From contig JALONP010000007.1 in assembly GCA_025454875.1 (NCBI GenBank), positions 28,733 through 92,732 of the forward strand: a stretch of 64,000 nt of DNA, read 5' to 3'. Source of the DNA: Bacteroidia bacterium. GTDB lineage: Bacteria > Bacteroidota > Bacteroidia > UKL13-3. The number at the start of each line of letters is the position of its first letter. Positions within the stretch are counted from its first letter, which is position 1. The notes beneath the pieces were generated by a model. It had not been told where the DNA came from and did not search any database. It was given only the letters and a program-made list of their open reading frames with translations. A program made the translations under genes and the position numbers. Below, piece by piece: positions 1 to 9,753 of this stretch.

Positions 1-744
1 TACGAGGAGGCCGCTTGTCAAGGTTTGATAGCGGGCATTAACGCCCACTTAAATGTTAAAAACCAGGAACCTTTTGTATTAAGCAGATCTGAAGCGTATA
101 TAGGAGTGTTAATTGATGATTTGGTGAACAAAGGAACAGATGAGCCTTACCGTATGTTTACATCAAGGGCAGAATACCGTATTTTATTACGTCAAGATAA
201 TGCTGATATTCGGTTAACAGAAAAGGGCTATAAACTTGGGTTAGCTTCGCAATCAAGAATGGATGCAGTTGCCAAAAAAATTGAAGATACAAATACCCTT
301 GTAAGTGCGTTCAAAAAGACCTCTATCACACCCAAAGAGGTTAATCCCCTTTTAGAAAAAATGGGCACAGCATCTATCAGCCAAAACTATAAACTAGATG
401 CTATTTTAGCAAGACCGCAACTTACCATGAATGATATGATTGCTCAATTAAACACCGTTCAACAATTGGTTTCGGGATACGATGAAGATTGTTTGTTGCA
501 GTCAGAAATTGTTATGAAATATGAGGGCTACTTGGAGAAAGAAAAGCTGTTGGCAGACAAAATGAACCGCCTTGAAGATATTAAAATCAATCCTGAATTT
601 GATTATATGCCAATTCAGAGCATGAGTAAAGAAGCTCGGGAAAAGTTAAGCAAGCAACGGCCACAGACACTTGGGCAAGCATCTCGCATAAGTGGTATTT
701 CGCCTGCAGACATCAGTGTTTTATTGATTCACTTGGGAAGATAA
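1..744 (+). CDS. mnmG: tRNA uridine-5-carboxymethylaminomethyl modification enzyme MnmG, C-terminal part
   Basis: The reading frame is open from base 1, so only the C-terminal 247 residues are present; the gene begins outside the window. The visible part has the conserved segment RMFTSRAEYRILLRQDNAD and the C-terminal GidA-associated helical domain ending in a QRPQTLGQASRISGISPAD-like block. In the family this domain helps bind tRNA and the partner MnmE; together they install the cmnm5 or nm5 group on the wobble uridine of certain tRNAs, using FAD and a folate. The ATG at 25 is internal, not a start. The methyltransferase gene follows after 28 bases on the same strand. Confidence 0.96.
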   Translation, partial: YEEAACQGLIAGINAHLNVKNQEPFVLSRSEAYIGVLIDDLVNKGTDEPYRMFTSRAEYRILLRQDNADIRLTEKGYKLGLASQSRMDAVAKKIEDTNTLVSAFKKTSITPKEVNPLLEKMGTASISQNYKLDAILARPQLTMNDMIAQLNTVQQLVSGYDEDCLLQSEIVMKYEGYLEKEKLLADKMNRLEDIKINPEFDYMPIQSMSKEAREKLSKQRPQTLGQASRISGISPADISVLLIHLGR

Positions 745-772
745 TTTGTAATAATTGCTTTTATTTGCTTCT

Positions 773-1663
773 ATGGAAACCTTGATTTATTGTCCCATTT
801 GTAATAGCGAGCGTCTAACAAATGAGCTTTCTTGTAAAGATTTTGTTGCATCGGGAGAAACCTTTATGTTATCAAGGTGCAGTCAATGTTCTTTTTTATT
901 TACCAACCCGAGACCTGCATTAAGCAATATTGGTAAATACTATCAAAGCGATCGCTATGTTTCGCATGCGGCCAACAAGTCTGGGCTTTCATTTATGTAT
1001 CGTATATATGATTGGGTGCGAAACTACTCAATAGGGCAAAAAATTCGCCTTATCCGAAAATACAACCAATCAGGGAAATTGATGGATTTAGGGTGTGGCT
1101 TAGGTCACTTTCTAAATGGTGTGGTTCAATCAAATTATTTTGACGCCATTGGTGTTGATATTAGTGACGATGCGATACAGTACGTAAAAAAAACATTTGG
1201 CTATACGGTATTGCCGGAGTCTTCATTGAGCAACCAACCCTCTGCATCGCTTGATGTAATTACTCAGTGGCATGTATTAGAGCATGTTCATCTATTAAAC
1301 GACCGTATGGCAACTCTCAAAAGAATATTAAACCCGGAGGGTACCATGTTTATTGCAGTACCCAATAGCAATAGTTGGGACGCTAAATATTATCAATCTT
1401 TTTGGGACGGATATGATGTACCTCGACATTTATACCATTTTAACCAACAAAGCTTTACTCAATTAATAGAAAAACACGGCTTTAAAGTTGTTCAAGTATT
1501 GCCTATGGTTTTTGATGCTCCATACATCAGTATGCGTAGTGAAGTACATCAACATAACTCTATTCCTTTTATTAAGGGGGCTTTCTTCGGCAGTGTTTCA
1601 ACTATAAAGGCTCTTTTTTCAAAAGAATACTCCAGTTTATTATTTGTTGTTAAACATCAATAA
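773..1663 (+). CDS. class I SAM-dependent methyltransferase with N-terminal zinc-ribbon-like motif
   Basis: A protein of 296 residues. The N-terminus carries two CxxC pairs (CPIC near residue 6 and CSQC near residue 35) like the zinc-binding module of C-methyltransferase/Methyltransf_23-type proteins. The SAM-binding motif I is seen as LMDLGCGLGHFL (about residue 100), followed by an acidic GVDISDDA segment and a WHVLEHV motif. The substrate cannot be read from the sequence. I prefer the ATG at 773 over the TTG at 755, because the zinc motif follows directly. It sits between mnmG and an Ig-like lipoprotein on the same strand and nearly abuts the latter. Confidence 0.85.
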   Translation: METLIYCPICNSERLTNELSCKDFVASGETFMLSRCSQCSFLFTNPRPALSNIGKYYQSDRYVSHAANKSGLSFMYRIYDWVRNYSIGQKIRLIRKYNQSGKLMDLGCGLGHFLNGVVQSNYFDAIGVDISDDAIQYVKKTFGYTVLPESSLSNQPSASLDVITQWHVLEHVHLLNDRMATLKRILNPEGTMFIAVPNSNSWDAKYYQSFWDGYDVPRHLYHFNQQSFTQLIEKHGFKVVQVLPMVFDAPYISMRSEVHQHNSIPFIKGAFFGSVSTIKALFSKEYSSLLFVVKHQ

Positions 1664-1664
1664 A

Positions 1665-3266
1665 ATGGATTGGCAAAAATGGTTGCTTTTATTTGTTATC
1701 CTCTCTTTACACGTGGGTTGTGCGCAAATGGTTGCTCCTACAGGGGGTATAAAAGATACAACACCTCCAGAAGTACTATCTTCTAAACCAGCTTCAAGAA
1801 GCCATTCGTTTGAAGCAACGGAGATAGCTATTCGTTTTGATGAATATATCCAAGTTTCTAATATCGAAGAACAACTGATTATATCTCCTCCTTTTAATGA
1901 AAAACCAGAAGTTATCGTTGATGGTAAACAGTTAAAAATTCGTAACATTCCTTCGTTGCAGCCCAATACTACTTACACACTCAATTTTGGAAATAGTATT
2001 TCGGATGTTCATGAGAAAAATGTTTTATCTAATTTTTCGTATGTTTTTTCAACAGGATCGCAACTTGATAGTTTATCTATCAATGGGAATATTGTAAATG
2101 GTTTTACACTAAAACCTGAATCTTCTTATACGATTGGGCTTTATCTTGATTCTAGTTTTAATGATTCGACCGTATATTTGAAAAAACCCTTGTATTTAAC
2201 CAAGACTGATGCATCGGGTTTGTTTCAGTTAAACAATTTGCCCCAAACACGATTTAAACTATTTGCTTTTAAAGATGAAAACAAAAACTTGCTTTACAAT
2301 TCGAACGAGCCGTTTTGTATTTATGATGATTCTGTTCGCCTATCAGATTCATTAGCTTTCATTCGTTTGTCTTCAAGTGAAGGTAATAAGTACCCAATTA
2401 ATCATATTCTTGATACATTTAGTTTTGAAAAGGGCAAGTATACCTTTGTAGTATATAAACCTCAAGATTTAATTATTAAGCCCCAGTATTCTGATTCCTT
2501 TATTCAATGGACAAAGGCTGGATTATTAGGTGTAGATACCCTATTTTTTTTCCATAAGTTTGGTATAAGTGATACCTTTCAATTCTCCATTAAATCAACA
2601 AGTATAGATACTACAATACTAATTAAACCGAAACGCGCATACAAACCTGCAAAACCACAATTGGCTATTCCGAAAATTGTACAACTGAACCAGCCACTTA
2701 AAATTGAATCAAATTATCCTATTGCTAAAATCAACATGGATACATCGTTTATACAACTCACGGAAGATAGTCTATTAATTTATCCTGAAATAAAGATTGA
2801 TTCGATTCAAAAATCTGTAATTATCGATTATACATGGAAAGAAGGTAAAACGTATAGGTTAAAAATTGCAGATTCATGCATACAAGACATTCATAAACAA
2901 TACCACTCTAAGAACCAACTAACTTGGACTTCACCAAAAGTTCAAGACTATAGTATATTAACATTAAATATCAATATTGGTGAATCCAACTATCCCTATT
3001 TAGTTGAGTTATGGGATGATGCAGAAAAAGAAATTTACCAGACTTATTATATCCAATATTCACAACAAGTTACTTCAGAGTATATGCTTCCTGGAAAGTA
3101 TAAAATAAAGATAGTAGAAGATTTGAATAAAAATAAAAGATGGGATTCTGGCTCTATTTTAAAGCAAACAATACCTGAAAAAGTTGCTTACTATTCTGAT
3201 ATTATTTCACTTAAGGCAAATTGGGATTTAGAACAAACTATTGATATCCGCCAACTTGTGAATTAG
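1665..3266 (+). CDS. Ig-like domain lipoprotein
   Basis: A 533-residue exported protein. It has a hydrophobic signal with lipobox LHVGC (Cys about residue 19), then a TGGIKDTTPPEV segment. This begins an SbsA-type Ig-like domain (about residues 30-130, including the block PNTTYTLNFGNSISD). The rest is beta-rich, with a DENKNLLYNSNEP stretch and a later DLNKNKRWDSG stretch. Such Bacteroidota lipoproteins are probably cell-envelope proteins; a precise role is unknown. The start ATG at 1665 lies 1 base after the methyltransferase stop and places the lipobox properly. Co-transcription with the upstream gene is inferred from spacing. Confidence 0.82.
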   Translation: MDWQKWLLLFVILSLHVGCAQMVAPTGGIKDTTPPEVLSSKPASRSHSFEATEIAIRFDEYIQVSNIEEQLIISPPFNEKPEVIVDGKQLKIRNIPSLQPNTTYTLNFGNSISDVHEKNVLSNFSYVFSTGSQLDSLSINGNIVNGFTLKPESSYTIGLYLDSSFNDSTVYLKKPLYLTKTDASGLFQLNNLPQTRFKLFAFKDENKNLLYNSNEPFCIYDDSVRLSDSLAFIRLSSSEGNKYPINHILDTFSFEKGKYTFVVYKPQDLIIKPQYSDSFIQWTKAGLLGVDTLFFFHKFGISDTFQFSIKSTSIDTTILIKPKRAYKPAKPQLAIPKIVQLNQPLKIESNYPIAKINMDTSFIQLTEDSLLIYPEIKIDSIQKSVIIDYTWKEGKTYRLKIADSCIQDIHKQYHSKNQLTWTSPKVQDYSILTLNINIGESNYPYLVELWDDAEKEIYQTYYIQYSQQVTSEYMLPGKYKIKIVEDLNKNKRWDSGSILKQTIPEKVAYYSDIISLKANWDLEQTIDIRQLVN

Positions 3267-3663
3267 TGTGTACAAGGTGTACATATCTATCTTTTTAACC
3301 ACATTTCAAAGCATCTTATCAATCACATGTGGATGAAGCAATACTTATCCATCAGTTAAGCGCTTATAATACACTCTATCTATTCATAATTTTTATTCAG
3401 AATTATAAGTTAATATCAATACTAACAACGTGTATAATAGTACTTAATGTAATGAAAAACAATTAGTTAAAATGTTAATTTAATGTGTATCAAATCTGAA
3501 TAATGAAAACATCACTAAGTTTAGTAATTGATTATCCTCAAATTCACAGCACCAATAACAATAACAATTTATTTAAAAGGATTAAGAAGAATAGTATTCG
3601 TGGATTCCTCCTTTTATCAAATTAGTGTATGTTTGAACAGTAAACATTCCGATTTTTAAATCA
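3267..3663. other. 397-base intergenic stretch before pheS, no clear gene
   Basis: Very AT-rich. The only open frame with an ATG of note is 3503-3625 (40 codons, Asn-rich middle), which I do not consider supported. No hairpin followed by a T-run was found, and no tRNA-like fold. It presumably holds the end of the lipoprotein transcript and the pheS promoter, but I cannot point to convincing promoter boxes. Confidence 0.4.
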
Positions 3664-4677
3664 ATGATTGAGCAATTACATCAATTACATTCAACAATAG
3701 AATCGACCGAATTACATTCAGCTGAAGATGCGGAACAATTTAGGTTAACCTATCTATCTAGAAAAGGCTTGTTAAATGATCTTTTTGAACAATTTAAGCT
3801 TGTTTCAAATACAGAAAAAAAAGAAATAGGAAAACTGCTAAATACGGTTAAAAAACTTGCAGAGCAAAAGTTGGATGATGCACAAATAAAATTTATCCAA
3901 AAGACACATCAATCAAATAAAGATATTGATTTAAGTTTACCAAGTGAACTATCAGATTTAGGAAGTAGGCATCCATTGATGATAGTACAAAATAAAATTG
4001 TTTCTATCTTCACGAAGCTTGGTTTTTCGGTAGCAGAAGGACCAGAAATAGAGGATGATTGGCATAATTTTTCTGCGCTAAATTTTCCTGAAAATCACCC
4101 TGCAAGGGATATGCAGGATACTTTTTTTATAAACGATTCTTTATCACTCAGAACTCATTGTACAAGTGTACAGGTTCGTTTAATGGAAGAAAAGAGAATT
4201 CCATTAAGAGCAATTATGCCAGGTAGGGTATACCGAAATGAAGCAATATCTGCAAGAGCTCATTGTTTCTTTCACCAAATCGATGCAGTCTATATTGATC
4301 AAAATGTATCGTTTGCTGATTTAAAACAAACACTTTATTTATTCGTGCAAGAGATGTTTGGTTCCGATTTTAAAGTTCGTTTTAGGCCAAGTTTTTTTCC
4401 ATTTACAGAACCATCAGCCGAAATGGATATATCCTGTATGATTTGTAAAGGAAGTGGTTGTAATGTCTGTAAACATAGTGGATGGGTTGAAATATTAGGG
4501 TGTGGTATGGTGGATCCAAATGTGTTAACATTAAACGGAATTGATCCAGAAGTTTACAGCGGTTTTGCTTTTGGTATGGGAGTGGAGCGCATTACGATGT
4601 TGTTGTATGAAGTAAAAGATTTGCGCATGTTTAGCACAAATGATAGCAGGTTTTTAAAACAGTTTGAGAGCGCTTAA
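3664..4677 (+). CDS. pheS: phenylalanine--tRNA ligase alpha subunit
   Basis: A full-length protein of 337 residues, the usual length. It charges tRNA-Phe with phenylalanine as the alpha2beta2 enzyme in the cytoplasm. Seen: an N-terminal coiled-coil tRNA-binding arm (residues 1-90), the class II motif 2 region RNEAISARAHCFFHQIDAVY, and motif 3 GFAFGMGVERITMLLY near the C-terminus. A Cys-rich CMICKGSGCNVCKHSGW insert precedes the last active-site segment; the same type of CxxC pair is known in many bacterial PheS proteins and may bind metal. pheT is not adjacent here. The stop overlaps, tail to tail, the last 4 bases of a minus-strand lipoprotein gene. Confidence 0.97.
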   Translation: MIEQLHQLHSTIESTELHSAEDAEQFRLTYLSRKGLLNDLFEQFKLVSNTEKKEIGKLLNTVKKLAEQKLDDAQIKFIQKTHQSNKDIDLSLPSELSDLGSRHPLMIVQNKIVSIFTKLGFSVAEGPEIEDDWHNFSALNFPENHPARDMQDTFFINDSLSLRTHCTSVQVRLMEEKRIPLRAIMPGRVYRNEAISARAHCFFHQIDAVYIDQNVSFADLKQTLYLFVQEMFGSDFKVRFRPSFFPFTEPSAEMDISCMICKGSGCNVCKHSGWVEILGCGMVDPNVLTLNGIDPEVYSGFAFGMGVERITMLLYEVKDLRMFSTNDSRFLKQFESA

Positions 4678-4871
4678 TGCTCAATATTTGCTAGTGAATC
4701 ATCAGAAACAGCTTCTATTTGTGCTTTAATTGCTTTTTCCATTGAGTCCATTGCCGCATTGTCTTTTACAACTTGTTCATGAGCTTGCTTTTCGTCTTTT
4801 GAAAGTTGTTTTGGTTCATTAGAACAGGCAATAAGCGTGATTATTATAATAACATAAAACAGTGATTTCAT
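4674..4871 (-). CDS. small lipoprotein
   Basis: A 65-residue protein with a signal peptide and lipobox LIAC (Cys about residue 16), followed by a charged, helix-prone tail rich in Glu, Lys, Asp and Ala. It should be lipidated and anchored in the envelope. No family is recognised. It is convergent with pheS (4-base overlap) and lies 38 bases downstream of lptB on the same strand, so it may be the last gene of the purF-like/lptB transcript. Confidence 0.6.
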   Translation of the reverse strand: MKSLFYVIIIITLIACSNEPKQLSKDEKQAHEQVVKDNAAMDSMEKAIKAQIEAVSDDSLANIEH

Positions 4872-4909
4872 AGATACTTGTTTTTATAAATTATGAATAA
4901 TTGAATTGA

Positions 4910-5635
4910 TTAGCTCCGTAAAACAAAATTTTGTCCAAGGTATACTTTTCGAACCATTTCATCATCAGCTAATTCTTGGGCTGTTCCACCCTTTAGTAAT
5001 TTACCTTCAAAAAGAAGGTAGGCCCTGTCTACAATTGAAAGGGTTTCATGTACATTGTGGTCGGTGATTAAAATACCAATATTTCGGTGCTTTAATTGTG
5101 CTACAATTTGCTGAATATCCTCTACAGCAATCGGATCAACACCGGCAAAAGGCTCGTCTAATAAAACAAAACTGGGGTTAACAGCCAATGCACGTGCAAT
5201 TTCAGTTCTGCGTCTTTCACCACCAGATAAAACGCCACCTAAGTTTTTGCGCACACGGTTTAAACTAAACTCATCTAATAAACGCTCAAGTGTTTCGGCT
5301 TGGTCTTGCTTCGATAATTTAGTCATTTCGAGTACGGCTCTTATATTGTCTTCAACCGATAATGTTCTAAAAACAGAAGCCTCTTGAGGTAAATAACCAA
5401 TACCCTTTTGGGCACGTTTATACATTGGTAGTTGGGTGATATCTTCATTATCCAGTAGCACCTTACCCTGATCTGGTTTAACAATACCGACCGTCATGTA
5501 AAAAGTGGTAGTTTTTCCAGCACCATTTGGACCCAACAATCCAACACATTCTCCTTGATTCACGTAAATTGAAACGTTATTAACAACAGTTCGCTTTTTG
5601 TATTTTTTAACAAGGTTTTCTGTGCGTAGTATCAT
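4910..5635 (-). CDS. lptB: LPS export ABC transporter ATP-binding protein LptB
   Basis: A 241-residue ATPase that powers extraction of lipopolysaccharide from the inner membrane together with LptF, LptG and LptC. Seen: Walker [10 protein letters not shown] (about residue 35), the Q-loop [10 protein letters not shown], the ABC signature LSGGERRR, Walker [14 protein letters not shown] and the H-loop ITDHN. The IAVEDIQ and RAYLLFEG segments are typical of LptB rather than amino-acid importers. Length is normal. It starts 11 bases after the amidophosphoribosyltransferase stop, suggesting one transcript, although the two functions are not obviously linked. Confidence 0.93.
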   Translation of the reverse strand: MILRTENLVKKYKKRTVVNNVSIYVNQGECVGLLGPNGAGKTTTFYMTVGIVKPDQGKVLLDNEDITQLPMYKRAQKGIGYLPQEASVFRTLSVEDNIRAVLEMTKLSKQDQAETLERLLDEFSLNRVRKNLGGVLSGGERRRTEIARALAVNPSFVLLDEPFAGVDPIAVEDIQQIVAQLKHRNIGILITDHNVHETLSIVDRAYLLFEGKLLKGGTAQELADDEMVRKVYLGQNFVLRS

Positions 5636-5646
5636 CTCAAGTAAAA

Positions 5647-7542
5647 TTAATAAGCTCTAGCAGAGCTTCCTTCCATGAAGTTAATAAACGCTTTATTAAC
5701 CACCTTATTTCCTCCAGGGGTTGGATAATTTCCAGTAAAATACCAATCTCCTTTATGGTCTGGGCATGCCTCATGCAAATTATTTACGGATTGGTATAAT
5801 ACGCTTACCTCAGCATTTAAGTCTGAAGGTTTAATTATTTGCGCAATTTTCTCACTTATTTGGTCATCAGTGAAGGGCACGTACAGCTTTTTCACATGAT
5901 TTGTTACTTCTTCTTTAGGAAGGTTTTCCTGTGCTTTACATAATGCATATACTTCATGCAGTAAGTTTTCTTGTTTGTTGTCTTTTAGCAGAGCGAGCAT
6001 TGCTTGAAAAGCAACAAAGTCTTTTAATCGACTCATATCAATGCCATAACAATCAGGATAACGAATTTGTGGTGCGGAAGAAACAACAACAATGCGTTTT
6101 GGGTGAAGCCTGTCCAATATTCGCAAAATACTCGATCGAAGCGTGGTTCCTCTAACAATTGAATCATCAATTACTACAAGGGTATCTTGATCGTTACGCA
6201 CCAACCCATATGTAACATCGTATACGTGTGCCACCATATCTTCACGGTGTTCATCATCGGTAATAAAGGTTCGAAGTTTGGCGTCTTTAACGGCCATTTT
6301 CTCCCTTCTGGGCTTTAATGAAATAAGTTTTTTAAGAGCGTCTTTATCTGGATTGGGCCCAAGCTTTAAAATTTCGTTGGCTTTGTATTCGCTTAAATAA
6401 TCCAATACGCCATCAATCATTCCATAAAAGGCTGTAGCTGCAGTATTTGGTATGTATGAAAAAACGGTATTTTCAATGTCATAATTAATAGTTTCAAGCA
6501 CCTTAGGGCTTAATAAATAGCCTAGTTTTTTACGCTCTTTATAAATATCGCGGTCGTTTCCTCTTGAAAAGTAGATACGCTCAAAGGTGCATGCTTTTTT
6601 CTCGAGAGGTTGGATAATATTAACCTCCTTAACAGCTCCATCTTTTTTAACAATTAAAGCGTTTCCAGCTCCAAGCTCTTTAATTGACCCGATAGGAACA
6701 TTAAATCCAGTTTGAATTGCTGGACGTTCGCTTGTTGCCACCACAATTTCATCATCTTGGTAATAAAAACAAGGCCTGATACCAGCAGGGTCTCTTAATA
6801 TGAAAGCGTCTCCATGACCAATCATTCCGGCCATTACATAACCACCATCTACTTCACGCATAGCTCTTTTAAGGATAGAGTCAACGCTCATATTTTTGGC
6901 AATTAGTGAAGTAATTTCTTTATTGGTATAGCCTTCTCGCTTGAAATGCGCAAATTGAATTTGGTTTTCTTCATCCAGAAAATGACCAATCTTTTCAAGC
7001 ATCGTAACGGTATCGGCTCGCTCGACAGGGTGTTGTCCTAAATCAACCAAAATGTCAAAAAGTTCATCAACATTGGTCATGTTAAAATTGCCGGCCAACA
7101 TTAAGTTTCGGGTCATCCAATTGTTTTCTCTGATAAATGGGTGGCATAAATCAGCAGCACTCCCTCCGTAGGTTCCATAACGTAAGTGACCAAGCATTAC
7201 CTCTCCAACAAAAGGGGCCGCGGCTTTCATAAAATCAGGATTCTTCAGATTTTCTTTTGAGGCAACCTTGTTTATTTTAGCGCTTATTTTACCGAATATT
7301 TGCGAGATGGCGCCACTACCACTCTCCCGTTTTCTAAATATAAAAGGAGAACCAGGTTCTGGATCTAACTTAATTACACCAACCCCGGCTCCATCTTGGC
7401 CACGATTGTGTTGTTTTTCCATTAATAGGTAGAGCTTTTTTAAGCCATACAAACTCGAACCATATTTTTCCTGGTAATATTCAAGAGGCTTCAGCAGTCG
7501 AATAAAGGCAATGCCACATTCGTGTTTTATAGGATCACTCAT
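5647..7542 (-). CDS. amidophosphoribosyltransferase family protein, long Bacteroidota form
   Basis: A 631-residue class II glutamine amidotransferase fused to a phosphoribosyltransferase. The predicted nucleophile Cys9 follows a short propeptide-like N-terminus (KHECGIAF). [10 protein letters not shown] block and [10 protein letters not shown] segment mark the glutaminase half. The PRPP-binding loop is [15 protein letters not shown] (about residue 455). PurF performs the first committed step of purine synthesis, PRPP plus glutamine to phosphoribosylamine. This protein is about 130-160 residues longer than classical PurF; long homologues are common in Bacteroidota and may coexist with a standard PurF, so I do not assign the symbol. 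It is transcribed leftward with lptB and divergently from the ECF sigma gene. Confidence 0.85.
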   Translation of the reverse strand: MSDPIKHECGIAFIRLLKPLEYYQEKYGSSLYGLKKLYLLMEKQHNRGQDGAGVGVIKLDPEPGSPFIFRKRESGSGAISQIFGKISAKINKVASKENLKNPDFMKAAAPFVGEVMLGHLRYGTYGGSAADLCHPFIRENNWMTRNLMLAGNFNMTNVDELFDILVDLGQHPVERADTVTMLEKIGHFLDEENQIQFAHFKREGYTNKEITSLIAKNMSVDSILKRAMREVDGGYVMAGMIGHGDAFILRDPAGIRPCFYYQDDEIVVATSERPAIQTGFNVPIGSIKELGAGNALIVKKDGAVKEVNIIQPLEKKACTFERIYFSRGNDRDIYKERKKLGYLLSPKVLETINYDIENTVFSYIPNTAATAFYGMIDGVLDYLSEYKANEILKLGPNPDKDALKKLISLKPRREKMAVKDAKLRTFITDDEHREDMVAHVYDVTYGLVRNDQDTLVVIDDSIVRGTTLRSSILRILDRLHPKRIVVVSSAPQIRYPDCYGIDMSRLKDFVAFQAMLALLKDNKQENLLHEVYALCKAQENLPKEEVTNHVKKLYVPFTDDQISEKIAQIIKPSDLNAEVSVLYQSVNNLHEACPDHKGDWYFTGNYPTPGGNKVVNKAFINFMEGSSARAY

Positions 7543-7783
7543 AAATGAGCTACAAAGTTACACAATAATTTTAAGCTTTGGTATTTGTAGCAATACCATA
7601 TAACCTGGATTGAGAGATAACTAAAGGGTTGGCCAACAAAACCTGATTGTTTAATTTAAATGCAATTAATCCAACAAACCATAAAACAAGATTTGATAAC
7701 ACTTGTTTTTCAATGGATACGCTTAATATAACCCATTTAAACGTTTTTTAAATGGTGCCGAACAAAAAAATATTCAATATGAA

Positions 7784-7810
7784 GCAACCCTTTTAAGCTT
7801 TGTGGTCTAA
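7784..7810 (+). promoter_or_regulatory. possible ECF-type promoter of the sigma-factor operon
   Basis: GCAACC at 7784-7789 and GTCTAA at 7805-7810, separated by 15 bases, lie 16 bases before the sigma-factor ATG. The pair resembles ECF promoters with AAC in the -35 box and GTC/TCTAA in the -10 box. ECF genes are often autoregulated, so this is the natural candidate. It is a single occurrence in the window and remains an inference. Confidence 0.35.
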
Positions 7811-7826
7811 TTGAACAGAAACAGAA

Positions 7827-8390
7827 ATGAACGCGGCATTAGCAGAACAATATATTATTGATGGATGCATCAAAGGCAATGCCGAGTGTCAGCGAATGTT
7901 GTTTGAAAAACTGTACTCAAAAATGTTGGCTTTGTGTAAAAGATATACCGGTAACACTGATGAGGCAAAAGACATGTTGCAAGACGGGTTCATTAAAGTT
8001 TTCGAAAATTTACATAAATACAGGGGAGAGAGTTCTTTGCAAACATGGGTAAGCCGCATTATGATTAATAATGCGATTAATCAGCTAAAAAAAAACCAAC
8101 GATTATCCTTGGTAAGTCTTGAAAACGAAGGCCACTTTGACCGAGCAGACGAGACGGATGCTGAAGCTGTTGATGTTATTGGCGACTTGAATCCAGAAAA
8201 GGTAATAGAGCTAATACAGCAACTGCCAACTGGTTATCGCACAATATTAAACTTGTATGCAATAGAAGGATTTACCCATAAACAAATTGCCATTGCGCTT
8301 GGAATTGCAGAAGGAACATCCAAATCTCAATTATCGAAGGCGCGCCAATTGTTAAAGCAAGAACTGTTAAACCACAAAAAAAATGCATAA
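7827..8390 (+). CDS. RNA polymerase sigma-70 factor, ECF subfamily
   Basis: A 187-residue protein with the two ECF regions. Region 2 (about residues 25-90) has the core-binding and -10-recognition helices (AKDMLQDGFIKVFENLHKYR, then SLQTWVSRIMINNAINQL). Region 4 (about residues 128-180) has a helix-turn-helix with the segment GFTHKQIAIALGIAEGTSKS. It should direct RNA polymerase to an envelope-related regulon. Its last 8 bases overlap the next gene, which has a cytoplasmic N-terminus and one membrane helix, the expected layout for a sigma/anti-sigma pair. Confidence 0.93.
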   Translation: MNAALAEQYIIDGCIKGNAECQRMLFEKLYSKMLALCKRYTGNTDEAKDMLQDGFIKVFENLHKYRGESSLQTWVSRIMINNAINQLKKNQRLSLVSLENEGHFDRADETDAEAVDVIGDLNPEKVIELIQQLPTGYRTILNLYAIEGFTHKQIAIALGIAEGTSKSQLSKARQLLKQELLNHKKNA

Positions 8391-9729
8391 CGAGCAAAAA
8401 GACATATTACTGGATAGGTTATCTGCAAAACTTGCGGATTATGAATCGACAAGCCCGACCGATGCTGATTGGAATTCGTTTGCTCACTCATACAACAAAC
8501 GCAAGCGTAACGCGATCTGGTTCAAAATGGCCTTGTTTCTATTGGGGTTGGTTGCTGTTTTTGCGGTTACAGCTATCATATTCAACAACCAGCAAGCCAA
8601 TAATGGACAAGAGCTACAGAAGCAAGAAGCACCTGTAGGAAATGACTCAAAAGAAGTAGACCCTAAAGCACCAGTTAAAGCGGATCAAGATATTCAGAAC
8701 CCAATATTAATTCAGACAAAGTTAACTAAGGAGCTATCTAGTGATGATTTAAAAGGAAATCTGTTGTCTGATAAACAAGAAACCAAGAGCACTGAAAACT
8801 TGAAACAGGAGAAAATGACAACCAACAAGTCAGTATACAACTCTCAATCAACCAACAATCAGCAGCAAGTGGGGGATGAGGAATATACAGCATTTAATGA
8901 AGAATTGGCTGCAGAACAACAACAAATTGTTACGCATACACAACAACCAACAATATTGGCTCCACACAAAATGGCTGTTATTGGTTATAGAAAAAAAGAT
9001 TGGCAACCACTTTTGCAAACAATACCGATCCCGCGGGATTCAACCAAATATGACATCAAAACACAACCGAAGTCTAAGTTTTTTATTGAGTCTGGCGCAT
9101 TGTTTACGAGCACACCACATTTAAAGGGTATCTATCCTTCAAACATGGGGTACAATGGATTGTTGGTTCAGGCAGGTTATCGCATTGCTCCAAAATGGCA
9201 TATTGTATCAGGAATCCAGTGGGGCAAACTTATCAGTTATGATCGCTATGAGGAGTCTCAAACGGAGTCGAGAACTACGATAGCGCGGGTTGACACAACA
9301 CTCAAGTACCATTCGGGTTATAACCGAATAATGATGAATATTGATACCGTAACACATACTACCACAAACAATGTGCAAAACAGTTATTCGTTAAATACCG
9401 AGCGCGTGTGGCTTGCAATACCAATATTGGCACAATTTGAACTAGGCAACAATAAGCGTTTTATAGGATTGAGCGCAGGAGTCGTTTCGACACAAATTTC
9501 GTCTACAACTAATACATTGGTTGTGAACGAAACAGGCGGACAACAACGGGTTTCTAACAACACTAAAGAGTGGTTGTTCGCCCCTACGGTAGGCGTGTTT
9601 GGATACCATCGAATTTATAAACAAGTAGGAGCAGTAGCAGGCGCTTCATATTTAACCTACTTGCCAAATCAACTATTAAATCATAACCACTCATTTCAAC
9701 TAAGCGCGGGTTTACGCGTTCAATTTTAA
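8383..9729 (+). CDS. single-TM protein with C-terminal outer-membrane beta-barrel-like domain, putative anti-sigma
   Basis: A 448-residue protein. Residues 1-47 are hydrophilic (likely cytoplasmic), residues 48-68 form one hydrophobic helix, and residues 70-225 are a low-complexity Gln/Asn/Lys linker. Residues about 230-448 resemble a PorT-like outer-membrane barrel with alternating strands and a terminal RVQF. There is no cleavable signal peptide. Overlap with the ECF sigma gene suggests that the N-terminus controls the sigma factor. The combination is odd, because barrels normally enter the periplasm with a cleaved signal; the C-terminus may instead be a periplasmic beta-domain. Translational coupling with the sigma gene is likely. 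Confidence 0.7.
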   Translation: MHNEQKDILLDRLSAKLADYESTSPTDADWNSFAHSYNKRKRNAIWFKMALFLLGLVAVFAVTAIIFNNQQANNGQELQKQEAPVGNDSKEVDPKAPVKADQDIQNPILIQTKLTKELSSDDLKGNLLSDKQETKSTENLKQEKMTTNKSVYNSQSTNNQQQVGDEEYTAFNEELAAEQQQIVTHTQQPTILAPHKMAVIGYRKKDWQPLLQTIPIPRDSTKYDIKTQPKSKFFIESGALFTSTPHLKGIYPSNMGYNGLLVQAGYRIAPKWHIVSGIQWGKLISYDRYEESQTESRTTIARVDTTLKYHSGYNRIMMNIDTVTHTTTNNVQNSYSLNTERVWLAIPILAQFELGNNKRFIGLSAGVVSTQISSTTNTLVVNETGGQQRVSNNTKEWLFAPTVGVFGYHRIYKQVGAVAGASYLTYLPNQLLNHNHSFQLSAGLRVQF

Positions 9730-9753
9730 TCACAACTATCAATTAATTATTAT

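Noticed and set aside
3503..3625. 40-codon ORF upstream of pheS
   Set aside because: Asn-rich, low complexity, no supporting signal or neighbour; within chance for AT-rich intergenic DNA.
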